8,310 nucleotides of DNA from an uncultured Bacteroidales bacterium (GTDB lineage: Bacteria > Bacteroidota > Bacteroidia > Bacteroidales > Muribaculaceae): NCBI GenBank assembly GCA_900554715.1, contig USIN01000067.1, forward strand, positions 1 through 8,310, written 5' to 3'. Positions within the stretch are counted from its first letter, which is position 1. Every line of letters starts with the position of its first letter. Shown here one piece after another: positions 8,001 to 8,310 of this stretch. The notes beneath the pieces were generated by a model, which made no database searches, had not been told where the DNA came from, and saw only the letters and a program-made list of their open reading frames with translations. The position numbers and the translations under genes were made by a program.

Positions 8001-8095
8001 AGCGAGATGACAACACCGCACACAAGCAACAAAATCCCCAGAACTATAAATCCCAGAGTCTTGAAAACGTTTTTAATGACAGTCGAGGCTTTCAC
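5075..8095 (-). CDS. tamB: TamB N-terminal part (translocation and assembly module, inner-membrane anchored)
   Basis: This 1006-residue reading frame is the N-terminal two thirds of TamB. It begins with a signal anchor (basic MKASTVIKNVFK, hydrophobic residues about 13-34) and SPWLQETLR just after it, the arrangement of AsmA/TamB-like proteins held in the inner membrane. The rest is repetitive beta structure rich in D, T, S and hydrophobic residues, as expected for the long lipid-binding groove of this family. The last family-like stretch is LADWIAINPFAPPVSG (951-966) up to about M976. The final 30 residues (REAPSMTKKQKK onward) do not look like TamB and end at a stop inside the overlap with the next frame. 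The start is GTG; a stop lies ten codons upstream in frame with no ATG between, and the signal anchor fixes this start. No Shine-Dalgarno site is seen. Joined to the downstream part it would give about 1,620 residues, a usual size for the TamB of this phylum. Confidence 0.9.
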   Translation of the reverse strand: MKASTVIKNVFKTLGFIVLGILLLVCGVVISLYSPWLQETLRVHLVGKLNSGGETRYTLDTFRLGFPLSVEAGGLSVVNGTDTLVAADRLVADVALLPLLKGEVDITTLEADGARYVMGNRDSAMYMTLAAGSLSLSPASVRLSDMAIDVSDGRLSDATVAMTIKPDTTSVAATEKPASQTAMTIRLGRLSLDNLRYSMSLLPTIDSLGATIGRGSLENGLIDLAAQKVAIGTFAGDRLAAAYIAPDSATVASIPVVATDTTASAPWTVTIDSIAFTGSKALYTTRGVTPAPGLDFAYIEVDSLDLTVKDFYNQASTVRLPLRLSGHERCGVSLTASGTLDIDSTAIAFNDFIISTPVTALDVTGLLGSGDMMTDPDLPLALKAGGAVGVSDLRLMFPAFMPYLMTLPADDGIDLAVDLSGVASDLDIRRLDVAVNHIVTLKAKGNLTDVFNTARIGGDIALSGSILNGRYLKRTFLSPETTLDIPQMAITGRVRANNGTFGGNVKVIAEGGTVALDGLWRSRSEDYKADVSVGAFPVSSIMPLLGVGKVSGTLTASGHGYDPFSPKTSADARLSLASAVYNGYEYKDIEADATLRDGKADVRLVSTDPSLPVTAQASGNLAGDVYEWTAAVDGEDIYLRALKFSESDMKVSLSLTADAAITPKDKIIDGRVTLEDLTLERPEGDITVSDILAHLSANDSLTDLSLTNRDLNARFTAYCSLDSLMTAFGNVSAVVDSQMTKRRIDVEQIHDALPGLVFDMRAGRNNFVNDILATSKTGFSHLSLTADNDTTLRLNSQMLGFVTGTTRLDTITFGARQHKEHLHFTGAVNNRPGTFDDFAKVKVDGFATRNIAALRLTQQNIKGKEGFDFGLKAEVSDSLLTVNVIPANPVIGYQNWALNSDNYVSYRFSDRHIDADIDMTGGNSSLKIFTTHVDGSEGQEDLIVRLGNIHLADWIAINPFAPPVSGFRAQAAHLRMREAPSMTKKQKKMLIRILITRSTVSITAAV
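5078..5171 (-). other. tamB: Frame break inside tamB: 94-base overlap of the two reading frames
   Basis: Both frames are open here. The upstream frame ends at the TAG at 5075-5077, and the downstream frame opens after the TAG at 5172-5174. Passing from the first to the second needs a -1 shift, equal to one missing base. On the coding strand three short runs lie in the window: GGG at 5164-5166, CCCC at 5157-5160 and AAAAA at 5133-5137. Adding one G would give LRMRGGPFHDKETEKD, and adding one C would give LRMREAPFHDKETEKD; either leads smoothly into the downstream TamB sequence. The A run lies in codons CAG-AAA-AAG, that is G-AAA-AAG at 5132-5138, one base short of the classic A-AAA-AAG slippery site. 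A single-base error or mutation is the simplest reading. Confidence 0.8.
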
Positions 8096-8171
8096 GCAGC
8101 AGTAGTAATTATGATGAACTTCTCAATAAAAAACAACTGAGTGACGGATAGGTTTTATCGGCTGTCAAATT

Positions 8172-8310
8172 TCATTCGCGAAGTTTCACCCGCAGAGCCG
8201 TAGGCGACTCGCCGAAATGGGTTTTGACATACTTTCCGAAAAACGACAGATTGGGAAAGAGCAGACGGTTTGAGATTTCCTTGACCGTCATGTCGCTGTA
8301 TTTAAGATAA
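8172..8310 (-). CDS. C-terminal end of an AraC-family transcriptional regulator, cut by the right edge
   Basis: Only the last 46 residues are in the window. They read YLKYSDMTVKEISNRL, then FPNLSFFGKYVKTHFGESP, and end in TALRVKLRE before a TGA at 8172-8174. This is the second helix-turn-helix of an AraC/XylS-type DNA-binding domain: TVKEISNRL is the first helix of the motif, NLSFFGKYVKTHFG is the recognition helix with the family's typical F-x-x-x-F/Y-K spacing, and SPTALR is the usual end of the domain. The part that binds ligand or receives the signal is beyond the edge, so the regulon and effector cannot be judged. The gene lies 76 bases upstream of tamB on the same strand. It may be unrelated to the tam operon. 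Confidence 0.88.
   Translation of the reverse strand, partial: YLKYSDMTVKEISNRLLFPNLSFFGKYVKTHFGESPTALRVKLRE

Noticed and set aside
3234..8095. Two separate genes, a short AsmA-like gene followed by an independent TamB-domain gene
   Set aside because: The second part lacks any export signal or plausible start, and its open frame continues upstream into the first part with TamB-like sequence. The summed length also fits one TamB.
8096..8171. Promoter or terminator between the AraC-type gene and tamB
   Set aside because: A TTTG and a few AT-rich stretches are present, but no pair matches the Bacteroidota -33 TTTG / -7 TAnnTTTG pattern at proper spacing. The only inverted repeats have stems of about four bases.

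Overview
The window looks like a chromosomal piece of a Bacteroidota (Bacteroidales) genome, moderately GC-rich by eye and in the style of Muribaculaceae or related gut lineages. Three things support this. It carries a TamB-type gene followed by a BamA/TamA-like barrel with a lipoprotein signal (TamL), a pairing typical of this phylum. The genes mostly lack Shine-Dalgarno sites. The neighbouring AraC-type tail has the style common in Bacteroidales. The genus is inference.

All credible genes lie on the minus strand, so they read from the right edge to the left. First comes the last 46 residues of an AraC-family regulator (8172-8310), then a 76-base gap. tamB follows, starting at a GTG at 8095. 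It is broken into two overlapping frames: the N-terminal two thirds (5075-8095) and the C-terminal TamB domain (3234-4991, open back to 5171). tamL (941-3259) overlaps the end of tamB by 26 bases. A secreted endonuclease/exonuclease/phosphatase-fold hydrolase (150-917) starts 23 bases after tamL. The last 149 bases at the left edge hold at most the start of one more, unrecognised ORF (1-114). No RNA gene, mobile element, CRISPR array or convincing terminator was seen.

Together tamB and tamL encode a translocation and assembly module. TamB is anchored in the inner membrane and spans the periplasm as a long beta-rich groove. TamL is the outer-membrane Omp85 partner with POTRA-like repeats. The hydrolase may be co-transcribed, but its role is unknown.

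The most notable observation is the break in tamB. Moving from the upstream to the downstream frame needs a -1 shift within a 94-base overlap, 5078-5171. One extra base in a short G, C or A run would restore one protein of about 1,620 residues. A sequencing or assembly indel, a real mutation, or (less likely) recoding at a G-AAA-AAG site are all possible. Apart from this, the region is an ordinary conserved envelope-biogenesis locus. I found no evidence for a wholly new system.
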